This document shows positions 10,094-22,673 of a stretch of 64,000 bases of DNA, piece after piece. The notes under the pieces were generated by a model, which saw only the letters and a list, made by a program, of their open reading frames with translations, searched no databases and was not told where the DNA came from. Numbering within the stretch: the stretch's first letter is position 1; the number at the start of each line of letters is the position of its first letter. The translations under genes were made by a program, and so were the position numbers. Source of the stretch: Mycogone perniciosa (Eukaryota > Ascomycota > Sordariomycetes > Hypocreales > Hypocreaceae); the NCBI GenBank assembly GCA_025331125.1, contig JAOALB010000081.1, positions 1 through 64,000 on the forward strand, given 5' to 3'.

Positions 10094-13000
10094 CCTGAAG
10101 CTTCTTCTGTGTCCAACTTACCGAAAAGCTGGTACCGCTGAGGAGGGAAGGGGAGGGATATGGAAGAAGAAGAGAGCTGGGGAATGAGGGGGGCAGAGAA
10201 TGTCGTAGTAGCGGGCGAGCTTATTCGACTTTAATACTAATAGATGAAATGACTCGACGTCAGGGCAAGAGGAAAGAATGGGGGATTCTGGGTCTATCCA
10301 GGATCTAGGCCTCTTGGGCCAAGATACCCACACCCGTTGTAGTGAATTGGATTTTGACATCACGTTTTCAGATCATCGCATTCGGCCTAGCCGAAAGCAT
10401 AGAAGGTCTAGATGTAAATACTACCTAATACAAACACACAGTCCACAGTCCACAGTCCCCTGCTCCTCGGGACTTGTGTTGCTGTGGTATGGGATCAGTC
10501 GGTTGGCGGGTCGGGGGGAATGCGAGCAGAATGCTTGCGGCTCTTAGGCAACAGAAATGCCAGGATATTCTGGGTCACATCTGAGACATAAGCAATCAGA
10601 GAAGACAGACGATCCGGAGACAGTCCAGTGTTACTTTTACTAGTACTACTAGCAGCACGTTCAGTTCTCGGCCATTCAAGGGCAAGACCAGCGATGTCTC
10701 ACTTTCTTGTTGTCATCCATTTTTTGAGACTGGGCTGTGTTGATTCACCTGAAGGCATCGACCGTCTTGATGTTTTTGTTATTTTTTGTTTTCTTTGTTT
10801 GGAAGTATGGTTCTGGACCCAGTCGTTTTTTTCTCATTCTGAAACTCCCAATTTTGACATCATTCTTCACGAAATTATTATTCCCCTTCATTACATAAAC
10901 ACGGCATTTGTGAGGCAAGATCCAACCGGCTTCATTTACTATTACTATCACGGCTCGTAGCCCTGGATTGACGGCACTTACCATCGCACATAGATACAAT
11001 GTACTACAGAACGGGGGCTAGCAGGGGAGAGAGCCGGAGTCCCGCGCGCCACTTGACGGGTTTAAGAACGAATGGTTCCCCAAGAAGTCTGAGCTCCAAC
11101 TGTTGATGCGCACGGGCTGGTCTGTGGGAAAGCTTGGGAAGGCCAAGCCGGACTCGGGTGCCAGGGTTTTTTGGCTTCTGCCTGATGGTGAATTGGCTGA
11201 TCAATTTCGGCGATGACGTTTATGATGGAGCCCGGACGGAGATCCTGTCGGCGCCAATAGAAAACCAAATACGAAGTAAAGAGAGCGGCATATGATTTCA
11301 AAATGATATTCTTTTATATACGGAGTACTCCGCATTATTTTCCAACCTTCTTAAGTGAATCTTGTTATAAGGGTGGCCTCGTGATACTACCACTACCAAT
11401 TATAACTGTCATTTTATTATCTCAAGGTACGGAAACGACTAAGACAGTATTTAAATATAAAATTACCATACCAAGCCATGCGATATTTTATCACCTCTAT
11501 GTACTTTAGCTCCATGGTTCTCACTACTATTATGTACCTATCTCCGTCCGTCCGAGAATCACACCAGAGACTCCAGTCTTTTTTCACCATCGTGTCGATC
11601 ACCAGTATCAACGAACACAGCCATCTCAGATCGCCCAGTTTTGCCAACATTCAAGGTGAACCCGCATGAGCCGTAGCGCGTCTCATCTGTATATTTTATA
11701 CGAGAGTACGGGGCATTTTGCCCGCAATTGTTTTCTTCTTTTTCTTCTCCGCCATTCATTCCCCATGGAGAGCTATACATCCTGCATGGCGGAGTCTTGC
11801 AATGCCCACAAAAATCCGAAATGCTGATGCCTAAACGACCAAGTCTGAACTTGATCTCCCTTACATACATGGGGAGAGCACAGGGGTGCAATAGATACAT
11901 AGTGGCAACAAAGTTAACCGATCACATTGTCGCTCATGCGCAATGCTACTGTTATTATCTGGGCATGAATCCCCAACTCGATGACCAAACTGAGGTGTTT
12001 TCATTCAGCTAATCTAAGAACTCAGCTCCACGCGCAACTAACGCTGCGATAATGTCTCTCTTCCTCAACATTCACAGTCAGTTCGTCTTTTTGTAGCAAC
12101 ACATAGAGTCATATATCCTGCAAAGAGGCAGTGAAAGCTCCCCCCGATCGGAGATCTACATAAGCTAAGCTCGCTGAGTGAACATCCCACGCGCACACAC
12201 GCATGAAAGCTTACAGATCATTGCGTGAGCAATACATAAGACTAGCATGAAGACTTATTGGGACATGAAAAAGCCGCACTCTCCGAATTGTTAATCAAGC
12301 TTTTACTCACACATCGTAGTATTACTGCTCCGTGAAGCGCTGTGGTTCTTGCGGAGCCTCGGGAGCTCACTCATGCTAGGTCCGAAAGTCTGGCATGGAA
12401 TCACCCTTCATTGGAGGATCTTGAACACATGATGAACTAAAAAGGAATTTTTCGAGGAAATGGAGACGTTGGTAGGCAGCAGTATTTCGGCATACCGACT
12501 GCCGATCAACATCTCGGCGACGGGCCATTAGGATCCCTGTGCAGCCAATGAATGGCGGGTTTGTGATATCCACTTCTCACAACTTGAATGGATCTCAACA
12601 CGCTGTCATAATAACCCTTGGGAATTAGATATGTTCCGAACTCCTTTAGTAAGGACTTTGAGGACTTGGACTTAAGAGGAGAGCATTTAAAGGACGCCGC
12701 CTCATCTAGTACATTCTAAATCTTCTTATAGATTTGTGACTCTTTTCGCGTTTCATCCGAATACCATCCACCACCAAAAAGTGAGTAAATGTAAAGCAAG
12801 TCTCCCAGGATGATTCTCTCTCACCTTTAGACTTGCCTTCCTCTCTGGGAAGTGGGACAGCAAACAACAGCAGCTTTCACCATCGCTGGCCCATTATATG
12901 GTACCTCGTGATGCCCCAAGGACTTCCAAGAAGGTGACCTCAACACAAGGATCATTTCTACAGAACACTTTCCACTATGATACGTGTCTTAGTGTGGCAC

Positions 13001-13286
13001 TCGGTTGTAGTGAGGAAGGCTGGTCTTCCTGTCCGCTTAGGAACGAGTTGCCGCTGTGTTGGCAGGTTAGTCCATGACAATTATTTCCTCCCCAATAAGC
13101 AAAGTTAAAATCACACTTGAACATGGAATAACAACGCCCTATTAGATGGCTCTTACAGAATCAACAGTTCAAATTGTCGTCGTACATTGTTTGGAGAGTC
13201 ATTGATCATACCGTATTCATATCAAACGCTCCATGTGCCGTCACACACAAAAATATCTCATACATATCTCCAACAGGAGAGAAACT
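10094..13286. other. 3.2-kb gene-free interval
   Basis: No supported gene. It separates the MFS transporter (reading left, so its promoter is here) from the 3' end of the Zn2Cys6 regulator. It contains a perfect TACGGAGTACTCCG palindromic cluster at 11319-11332 and scattered short frames without recognisable content. Long regulatory region or decayed sequence cannot be told apart. Confidence 0.45.
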
Positions 13287-15910
13287 TCAGTTAAACTGCG
13301 AATTGTACGCCAACCAGTCAGACTCTGGATCTGGCATTCTCATCGACTCGCCCGTTAACCCATTTATCCCCTGGGACTGCCAAATAGTAGTCCCGCTGTT
13401 CGCCACCCTCGTCGAAGGCTCCAGAAGCTTTGGGTAATTGAAGAAGTCAAAAATGTCTATATTATCCAGCTCGCTTAGTGATGTCGCTTGTGTTGACATG
13501 GGCTCGGTGCCAGATTGTCTCATTGAGGACGTCAAAGTGGCCAGATCATGAGCACTTCTGTAAGGTGCTGTTAGCAATCTTCAATAAAAAGGTGAGGGAT
13601 GTAACATGTACTGACCTTCGCATAGCCGTGAAGTTCATGTCGCCTTGCCGTCCTCTTTGGACGGCTCTTGAGAGTATTTTGGCGTAATTGTTGGCTACCT
13701 CCCAGTACTGTCCAATGTGGCCAAGAATTTCGATAAAGAACTCAATCTTCGGGTCGACAGGACATCCTATTGACGCTGCGTGGACTAGGAGAAGTCTAGC
13801 CGCTACCCAAAGCGAGAAAACAAAGGGGGGTCCAAGATTATCCAACCCGCTTGCCTCGAACACGTCTCTTGCAATGTCTGCCAGACTTTGAACTGCTGAT
13901 AAACATCTCTGCATGGCGTAGTATGAAGGGACGAAGAGATGCGATCGAACCGTAGGGTATGCTGCCGAAGAATGTAATCTTACTACTGATGTGACATATG
14001 CTCCGTGTAGCATAAACCAGTTTGCTACACGACTGCCTGGGTCGGAGTGGCATAGGGCTGAGATTTTGCTATAGTCACTCGGAAGACACCGCAGCCAGCC
14101 ATCAAGAGCCCCGTCTAGCGACCGGTAGGTGTTTCGCCAACTGGCCACATCAGCTGAGGAAGTAATGTCGATGGGAGTCTTCAAAAAGTCGTGCACTTTG
14201 CTGAGGATTCTTAATATCTCACAGTGGTATGAGAAACTTCCCAGATTCTCTGGTTTGTTAGTTGCGTGACCTGTGGTACCATATGGTTGAGTTGGCGATA
14301 TCCATGACCTTGTCTCAACTGGTACGTCTCTCGAAAATAAATCGTACGAACATGGCAACACCCGTTGCATCTTCCTATCATCAAGCACAAAATCAAAAGT
14401 CGTCGTAGCAATGGTCGCGTATCGATCGAGTAAATACACCATCCAGCAGAGCCGTCTCCTGCTCTCATCCTCAATCCAAGATTCGGGCCGGCCAGCTAGA
14501 ACTCGTCGAATCGATCCGGTATTTGGCATGTCCTCCGACTCAACAGATAGATAGACGCTGTTTTCTTCGCAAAGGCCGAGCTGCTTGGCATTTTGGGCGA
14601 GAAGCGAGAGGAGATTCCATCCCCGAGGTCCATTGGAGGTACCTATTTCATCCAAGCTCAGGATGACCAGAGCTTTCAATGCTGGGATGCTAACATTTTC
14701 CAAGGCGTACATCTGCACCGTTTGTTTCGATACCGCGTGGTAATGGGATCTCATCTCAGGGGACAGGCGAGGGTCCTTCAAGAATCTCAACGTCGTCGCT
14801 ACAATGGCATGTAGAAGCACGCGATCGGGTTCGTTGAGGGATGTCGAGCCGAAGAAGGTACCAAATGTAGTCTTGCGTTCCAGAATAGGACACCAGGGGT
14901 TGCAATGCTTGAAATAGAGGTCGACGAGGGCATACACGATGTCGTGAGGGGGGAAGTCGTTGATGGCTGAAAGTGACGCAGGACCTTTCCGAGGCCCAGA
15001 GAAGCTGGATGATGGGTAAGTATGACTGTAGGCGTTATTCAATGAGTGATTCTGTATATTCTGAACCGGCGCTCGGCTATCTTGGCCATCGCCATGATCC
15101 CAGATGGGCGTCACAATCGTCGGCCTCGTTTGGGGCGTTGCCGTGCTTCTCAGCGGCCCAACAGACCCGACTCTCGCAGCATCATGGTGAAGCGCGTCAC
15201 CAGGAGCTTGCGCGTGGTTGCTGATGGATGGCGAGAGGGCGTGTGCCTGCGCGGCGGTCAAGTGGTCGTTGGCGATGTGGTCCTCGACACGCCGGCCTAG
15301 GCTCTGCAGCATGGCATCGATCCTGTTGACCTTGGCTTCCAGCTCTAGGCTGAAGCCGATGCGACTGCCCGGTTTTTGCCTCTCAAGATAGACACATGGC
15401 CTGTTGTGTCGTGCACACCAAGTACAGGCAGGCTCGGCACGGTCACATTTGACCTTGCGAGCCTTGCAAAGCTCACATCTAAGATGGCATCTGTCAGCAT
15501 TGGGCTCGGACAGAACTCATTCATCATTCATGCCATGTATTGGTTTGGGACATAATCGTCATCATGAGCAATGGCGACGACAACAAAAGTAACAGCAAAC
15601 AAAAACGTCACCGTCACCGTGCACCAAGGGGGGATGGCTGGGCAATGATAGCAGGCGATCAAGACAAAGGCAATACAACGTACGATGTCTTTTGGTACTT
15701 GGTCCTCTTCCTCTTCTTCCCCGACGCACTGGCGGAGCCATTCTGTGATGCAGATCCCGCAGGCGTGGCCTCATCAGCGCTGGAGCCTTCTTCGTGGCTC
15801 GACACCGAGTTCGTCTCCTCCTCGGGCATTGATAGCGAGGGCGTCGGTGGTGGATTCAAGTCTACGAGAGGAGTAGTGGTAATACGTGCTGACCCATGAC
15901 CGTTCCACAT
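13287..15910 (-). CDS. Zn2Cys6 transcription factor
   Basis: Exons 15910-15684, 15478-13616 and 13557-13287 sum to 2361 nt, 786 residues. Exon 1 encodes an acidic Ser/Glu-rich leader ending in a basic patch (KKRKRTKYQKTS). The zinc cluster begins exactly at the splice: Cys77, 80, 87, 94, 97 and 104, spacing C-x2-C-x6-C-x6-C-x2-C-x6-C, with KARKVK between the second and third Cys. A linker (FSLELEAKVNRID) with heptad character follows, then the fungal-specific regulatory domain with DLYFKHCNPWCPIL and ESRRRLCWMVYLLDRY. Nuclear DNA-binding activator or repressor; targets unknown. It is the regulator gene nearest to the glycerol module (1.6 kb away, read in the same direction as the kinase), which allows but does not show a link. 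The first intron (205 bp) is long for this window. Confidence 0.85.
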
Positions 15911-17491
15911 TTGCTCTGGCTGTGATCCTTGACCGCTGTGCGCGATTCACGCCCTGTGGAACGCCGTACGAAGAGGATAAAGACCAGAGAAAAATAGCAA
16001 TAATCCGATAGAAATGTGGTGATGCTGATGTTTATTCACTTGATCATGATGGGTCTGGCCATGTTTGATGCAATGTTTCGTGTGGCTCGAGGTTTTGGTG
16101 GCGTGGCGTTTAGCCTAGGACCCGTATAGACTCCAATCGGAGTAGTAGTAGTACTAGTACTCCGTACTTCGTACTACTACTAATAACACGTAAACTCGTA
16201 CTCGCCAACGGCTCGTTTTACGGCGAATTGGCATCTAAGCCTAACAGGGGAGTGTCCTTCAACCCGATAGAGAGGGCACAGAACGGCTCATCCGATGTGT
16301 GGCGTAACAGTCATTGGATGCCAATTGATAGTACTCCGTAGTAGTAATAGTAGTAGGACCAAAGAAAAAAAGAAGGGGAAAATCTAAGCAAGTTCACCTC
16401 ACACAGCCTGGGACTCTGTTGGTCCGTCGGTCCGTCCCACCTGATCTGATCATCCTCTGCTCCTCTTTGTTTCTCCTCTGTTTTTCTCCCCCATTATGTC
16501 ATCGAGTAGCAGCTGTTTCGGGTCATTCGCAGGAAAAAGAGGGGAACAACCCGAGATATGGCGGTGGTGATGATGGCTTGATGAAGATTGTGGACACGAC
16601 TTCATCCTCCCCTCCGCCACCAACAAACCAACCGCGGAGCATCCGCAAACGGCCCTGGCAAGCCTGGAAGCACAGCGTGCCTTTTTGGGTGCCGGGCGTG
16701 ACGATGGCGCAGAACGGCGCAGGCAACAGGATAAAGGCCCTTAGCCGTGGCGGCGAGTGAGCAAGCGAGCAAGCGACCGAGGGTTTCCACTTGCCGTTGT
16801 GGTATCATGCATCCGCCATGCTTCTAGTCAGATACCTGCATGAGAATAGTGCGGAAACGTGCGCTCCGTTAGTCTTGCATGGACTTCTTAGGAACTTAAA
16901 CGACCGCCACCCTCCAAGCATTCATGGATGGCATTCAATCACGGCAATCACTTAGCGGCATGAATCTTGGTGGTAGTAGTACTATTCCAAGAGCATGAGC
17001 AAGCTCCTGGGAACGATTCACCGAAAGGAAGTCGGTCCCTAGGACCGAACAAATCCGATTCCGAAAATATAAAAAAAGCCACGGAAAGGAATCACCGACA
17101 ACTTGAACTTGTATTATTGGATCTACTAGTACTCCGCATGCACTACTACTATTATGTATTAATACTACGCGTTCTTCGTACCAAGGTAAACTTATACTAG
17201 ACGACCCGCAAGACCCATACTGTATGTATACGCTGCTTCGGCGAGCTTCCGCGTCTACCAACCAGCCTTAAGCCCATACACGTGTCGCCAGGGATAATTC
17301 TACCAATCAACTTATTATTATCGGCTTATCAATTGATTAGTCTCTTTTCTCATTCAGCTATCATACAGTTCATCCCTCAAAACTCTTCGTTTATACATAC
17401 ATAAAGCTCATCCGACATGGTATACGATTCATCACAAAGAACATGCCCCCTCCTCTTTACTGTTACCTCCGTGTGCAACTACTAACCGCAA
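15911..17491. other. Intergenic region with TAG/TAC microsatellite tracts
   Basis: Promoter side of the Zn2Cys6 gene and 3' side of glycerol kinase. Contains TAGTAG/TACTAC tracts at 16139-16190 and 17120-17165, GTACTCCGTAC at 16158-16168 and GTACTCCGTA at 16331-16340. No gene supported. Confidence 0.45.
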
Positions 17492-19239
17492 TCATGCCTC
17501 GTTCAGCCAGCCCTTGCTCATCTGGACGGCCTTCTCCCAGCGGGCGAAACGCTTGCTTGCCTCTTGCTCGGGGATCTGGGGCTTGAAAATGGTGCGGCCG
17601 TCTGTGTTGACATCCTTGAGGTCGTCGAAGCTTGCCCAGACGCCAACCGCCAGACCAGCGGCGATAGCGGCCCCCAGCGCTGTCGTTTCTCGCATCGATG
17701 GCCTGTTAACAGGGATTCCGATGAGATCGGATTGGGTCTAGGTTCGGCAAAACGTTAGTCATGTGTCGCGAAAGAAAAAAACACTTCCCCTCACTTGGCC
17801 GAAAGAAATAGGATCACGAAGAATGCGAGGTGGTATTGCATGAATTTCTGCTTCAATCATAAGACATTGACATACCTGCATGATAAGATCGGAGTTGCAC
17901 ATGCCACCGTCGACGGCGAGTTCGGTCAATGGCTTGCCACTGTCCTTCTCCATGGCTCGCAGAATAGCGTTGGTTTGGAAACACGTAGCCTCGAGTGTCG
18001 CACGAGCGATGTGTCCACGTCGAGTGTAGGCGGTGATACCAAAGATGGTACCTCGGGCATCGTCGACCCAGTAGGGAGCAAAGAGACCGCTAAAGGCAGT
18101 GACGAAAGTGCAGCCACCATTGTCCTCGACCTCCTCGGCGAGTGCGCTCAGCTTGGATGATGACTCGATGAAGCCGAAGTTGTCGACGAGGAACTTGACG
18201 CTGGATCCAGCGACAGCAATGCTGCCCTCCAAAGCGTACATGGTATTACCCTCACCGAAGTCAAAGGCGACGGTCGTCAGAAGACCGTGAGTTGAGATGA
18301 CGGGCTTTGGGCCGACATTGTAGAGCAAGAAGCAGCCAGTCCCATACGTGTTTTTGGCGAGACCAGGAGTGAAACCCTTCTGGCCGACCAGCGCCGCGGA
18401 CTGGTCGCCAAGGCAGCCTGTAATCTTGGTACCCTTCAGCAGGGTGCTGGCCAAGGAGCCGTAGGCCTCGGTGTCGGAAGAGCGCACAATCTTGGGTAGG
18501 AAGACCTTCTTGCGATCGAGACGAAACCAGTCAATGAGATCATCATCGTAGTCGAGCTTCTCTAGGTTCATGAACATGGTTCGCGAGGCATTGGAAGGGT
18601 CCGAGACATGGACGTTGCGCGCAGGACCGCCGTTGAGCTTGTAGGCCAACCAAGAGTCGACGGTACCAAAGGACAGGTTGCCCTTCTCATAGGCATCCTT
18701 GACCTCCTGGACATTCTCGAGAAGCCAGAGGAGCTTGCTCACAGAAGGGTACGTGGACAAAGGGAGACCACATCGCTGGGTAAGCTCACTGGAACCGAGG
18801 CGGTTCTTGAGCTTGCGAACAAGCTCTTGGGATCGAGTGTCGGTCCAGACAATGGCATTGTGCAGAGCCTTGCCGGTGGTCCTGTCCCATACAACCGTGG
18901 TTTCTCTCTGGTTGGTGATGCCGACAGCCACGATCTGATTGCGCGAGTGGCCCTGGGTCTCGAAGGCCTGGACAGCGCCGTCAATGCACGACTCGACAGA
19001 GGATATAATTTCCTCGGGGTCGTGCTCGTGCCAGCTACATATAAGTAATTGACATGTCAGTTCATGATCTAATGCTGTGGACCGGAGCATATAACTAGAC
19101 TGACTCACCCAGGGTTCGGGTATATTTGCGCGAACTCAAGCTGGTGTGTCGCAACGACCTCACCCTTCTGGTTGAAGATAAGGAAGCGGGAGCTCGTGGT
19201 GCCCTGGTCAATGGCTCCAACAAAGGTGGGTCGAGACAT
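17492..19239 (-). CDS. GUT1: Glycerol kinase
   Basis: Exons 19239-19109, 19034-17876 and 17737-17492 give 511 residues, the usual length. FGGY-family marks are complete: GAIDQGTTSSRF at 8-19 (phosphate-binding loop), NQRETTVVWDR, then GCLGDQSAALVGQ, YGTGCFLLYN and DGGMCNSDLIMQ, and MRETTALGAAIAAG near the C-terminus. The enzyme uses ATP to convert glycerol to sn-glycerol-3-phosphate in the cytosol. The start chosen is the Met directly before SRPTFVGAIDQG; an in-frame ATG 26 codons upstream (19317) would add a Lys/Ser-rich leader and is less likely. The next genes to the right are a glycerol-type aquaporin and the mitochondrial glycerol-3-phosphate dehydrogenase, completing the pathway. Introns are 74 bp and 138 bp. 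Confidence 0.95.
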
Positions 19240-21529
19240 GGTGGGCTTTGGTTTTGATTTGGATTCGGATTTGGATTTGGATCTTCTGAACTTCTTGGGG
19301 AGAAGCGAGGAGAGCATTCAAGGGGAACAAAAACTTGTGATTTCCGAAAGTTTGAGGGGGCAGTAGCCACAAACAGACGAATTAACGGCAGATGGAAGAG
19401 GACGTCGGAGAGAGAGAGATGGGGGAGGGGAGGGAGGAACTGGAGCAGTATATAATAAATAAGAGAGAGATGAACAGGTCGTAAACGAATTGGCCTAACA
19501 CGTTTATCTTTCTACGAGTACGGAGTACCTAACGCAGACACTTGCTCGTGAAAGTCGACAAGGAGCCGATCTGGAAGCCTCGCCGGACAAATTATCTCCA
19601 TGGGGAACCCCTCAGGCGCAGGGGAATGTGGACAGCTACCCCTCATCCCCCGCCATTTTTGGCCGTCTTTGGATTCTCAGCTCATGAACCATGAACCATC
19701 CCACGAAACCCCAGATTGCGGAGACCCAAGCCGTTGGTTGTCACGAGGAAGACGAAACGACGCGCGCTTGGCTTGACAGGGAACGCCCCGAGTGCATAAT
19801 ACTACGACTATTGGAAACGGAACTGCTAAACGGACGACTGGCGAAGCAACATGGCCACGCGGATACCCTGTTCCTGAGACTTGCTTGCCTTCTTGCTTGC
19901 GTTGCCACGCGACATCAGCATCATATAGCACATGGAGTTAGAGAATGGATGCGCCTTCGGTTCGGTATCGGTAGCCCGAGGCATAATTCGGTATTTAAAG
20001 CAACGAGATATCCACAGCGCACAGATCCATCTCGGTACGCTTCGTCCCGACTCGGGTTAAAACAGCGGACACTACTCCGTACCGGGTATTAGGATGGAAC
20101 CCCGGACATATTGCTTACCCGCTCTCCTCCGTTTCGATCGTGATACCGTAAGGAGGAAACAGCGGCGAGAGCTGCAGGGAGAGAGAGAGAGAGCTATCTG
20201 CCGTGGCTGACTGACGCAATTCAGCTTGGTATGTATTACTCCGAACCCTCATTAATGACCAAGACGCCACATGCAGCCAGAGATTGCAGTCATTATATTC
20301 AAGACAAGGGTACGAAGGACGAAGCAAGACTACGGAGTATTCGGGCGTCTGGCATGCCCTTCCGCCAATAGACACAAAGCCGTGCCAGCCATGCTATGCA
20401 TAGGTTGGCTCCAGAAGCTTATTGCGCTGATCTCACCCGCCTTGCCGCTATCAGGCAATGCCTTTCATGTGGCGCACCCATTTTGCCTCTCTCGCGGTAT
20501 CTTTGTCTGTCGCTATGTCCGATCTTTTCCCAGAAGAAATCTCTTCCCGCCGCCACTCTGTCTTGGCCTATCTAATCCACAAACAGCATGATCGAGGATC
20601 AGGTTTTCAACGTCTTTTTCTCGTCTTTCCCCAGATATCCGGCCTCCGTGCCATCCGGACGGCACTGGTGGAGAGCAATTCGTTCATTCGACGGAAACAA
20701 AATTTCCAGAAGCCCCCAATTCGACGCAGGGGGTGATGCAAAAATGCATACGAGTAATGAGGTCTGCAGAAATAAGAGCCTCGGCTTGGTCTGCTGCACA
20801 CGTCCCCATCTAGGCAATGGAGCCGTCATGGGTAGCAGTCTGGCTTGTTCGGTGTAAGCCGCCGAGTAGGCACCGCCATCGACACCCCGAATTCTCGGCC
20901 AACTCCTCTGCCCATTCCTCCTACTAGTACGGAGTGTAGTAGCCGATATGATTCAATTCCTCCCCTCGCCAACAGACGTTTCTATTCACAACTTTCGCAT
21001 GGCTGAGCCCGGCCTCTCGGGTCTCTAGCGCTTTCGTACCCTTGGAAGCTGGACCGTTGCACCCTGCTTCTCGCATACCGGGGGCGGGGGGGACCGTGTT
21101 CTCGATTCTTTGGGATCCACCAGCAGCAGCAGCGGTGTCACAAACAGTATCTGGTGATAGCACTGACTTTAACACCAGCCGCTGAAGCCCATTCAGCCAT
21201 ATATTGGCAGCCCCCTCATCTCGTGAACTCCCCGGCCGAAAACCCCGATCTCTCCATCTTCTAGCTTCACCTCTCCCCGTTTTTCATCGCTCGAAGTCTT
21301 GTTTGCCCCACGGGGAACTCGATAGCTTACCTTCTTGCCGAGGATTGAAGAACAGCTTCTCCGTTTTCGTCGTGCCCAGCGGACAAAATAGCTTTTCTGT
21401 ACCACGTGGAGTTGACATCACAGACTTGAGCCTTGGCCTGATTCGAAAAAACTATAACACAGCTTCATCTCCCACCTCATCCATCTTGTCTCCAATTCCA
21501 ACTCCATCAATCATCAATTTCCTTTCCCC
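19240..21529. other. Divergent promoter region of glycerol kinase and aquaglyceroporin
   Basis: 2.3 kb shared by two divergently read genes of one pathway. Holds GA-rich tracts (19408-19470 and near 20180), and TACGGAGTAC-type motifs at 19519-19528, 20073-20082, 20331-20340 and 20928. No gene supported. Co-regulation through this region is plausible but not shown. Confidence 0.5.
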
Positions 21530-22673
21530 ATGTCCATCTCCAACCCATCACCAGAGACATTATCAGAGACTTCCATGGATAAGAGCGCCACTGTTCACCA
21601 GTACGAGATGGGTAGCTCTACTACAAACGACGAACATCCCAGAGCCGATCTGATGTCTTCCACGGAGGAGGAACAGCTGGCCTGGAGCGGGGTTCGCGAA
21701 TACTGCCAGGACTTCTTCTCAGAGTTCTTGGGCACTATGATCTTGATCATCTTCGGTGACGGCGTCGTCGCCCAAGTTGTCCTTAGCAAGGGCACCAAGG
21801 GTGATTACCAGAGTATCTCCTGGGGCTGGGGGTAAGTCAATGCCGCGTCACTTTACCAAGAAAACTGTGGTTGACAGAAAGCTTGATGATAGTATTGGCG
21901 TCATGTTTGGTGTCTACGCGGGTGGCAAGTCTGGTGGTCATCTCAACCCTGCAGTCACCTTCGTCAATTGCCTCTTCCGTGGCCATCCGTGGCGAAAATT
22001 TCCCGTCTATACCCTTGCCCAGATCCTCGGTGCTATGGCCGGCGCAGCCATTGTTTATGGCAACTACAAATCTGCCTTTGACGAATTCGAAGGTGGTGCG
22101 GGCATCCGAACGGTTACAGGACCCAATTCCACTGCCGGAGTCTTCTGCACCTACCCAGCTCCTTTTATGACCCGGACAGGCATGTTCTTCTCCGAATTTG
22201 TTGCCAGCAGTGTCCTGATGTTCGTCATCTTCGCTCTCGCCGACCCCGGCAATATTGGTGCCGGAAACCTGATGCCCATTTGCCTCTTCTTCCTCATTTT
22301 TGGTATTGGTGCCTGCTTGGGTTGGGAAACTGGCTATGCTATTAACCTCGCCCGTGACTTTGGTCCTCGATTGGTGTCTTATATGATTGGTTATGGTCAT
22401 GAAGTGTGGTCAGCTGGAGGCTACTACTTCTGGGTGAGTTAACCTCTCTCGGGACTCTTGTGTGGTTCATTCCAACTAACATAATGTCAACAGATTCCCA
22501 TGGTTGCTCCGTTCTTTGGCTGCACCTTCGGCGCGTTCTTGTACGACGTCTTCGTTTACACTGGCAAGAGCCCGATCAACACACCAATGCTTGGTCTCAC
22601 CCGGCTGTTTTCGCCTCGGAGGAGCACATGGTCCAATACCTATGCCGCCAAGCTAGAGGCATCAAAGGTTTAA
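21530..22673 (+). CDS. Aquaglyceroporin (glycerol facilitator)
   Basis: Exons 21530-21831, 21878-22433 and 22494-22673 give 345 residues. Six hydrophobic segments and two half-helices of the MIP fold. The first pore motif is canonical NPA (124-126, in GGHLNPAVT); the second is NLA followed by Arg-Asp (NLARD, 257-261), a change often seen in fungal glycerol-conducting channels, where the Asp after the Arg marks the aquaglyceroporin branch. Cytoplasmic tails are short and polar, without the long regulatory N-terminus of yeast Fps1. It would pass glycerol across the plasma membrane. Lying between glycerol kinase and glycerol-3-phosphate dehydrogenase supports uptake of glycerol for catabolism. 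A second in-frame ATG at 21575 is an alternative start. Confidence 0.92.

Noticed and set aside
9734..10141. Antisense frame over the 5' end of the MFS gene
   Set aside because: Shadow of the transporter's N-terminal exon, with no family features.
21837..22400. 187-codon antisense frame over the aquaglyceroporin
   Set aside because: The sense strand carries NPA/NLARD motifs and correct exon phases; the antisense product is unlike any protein.
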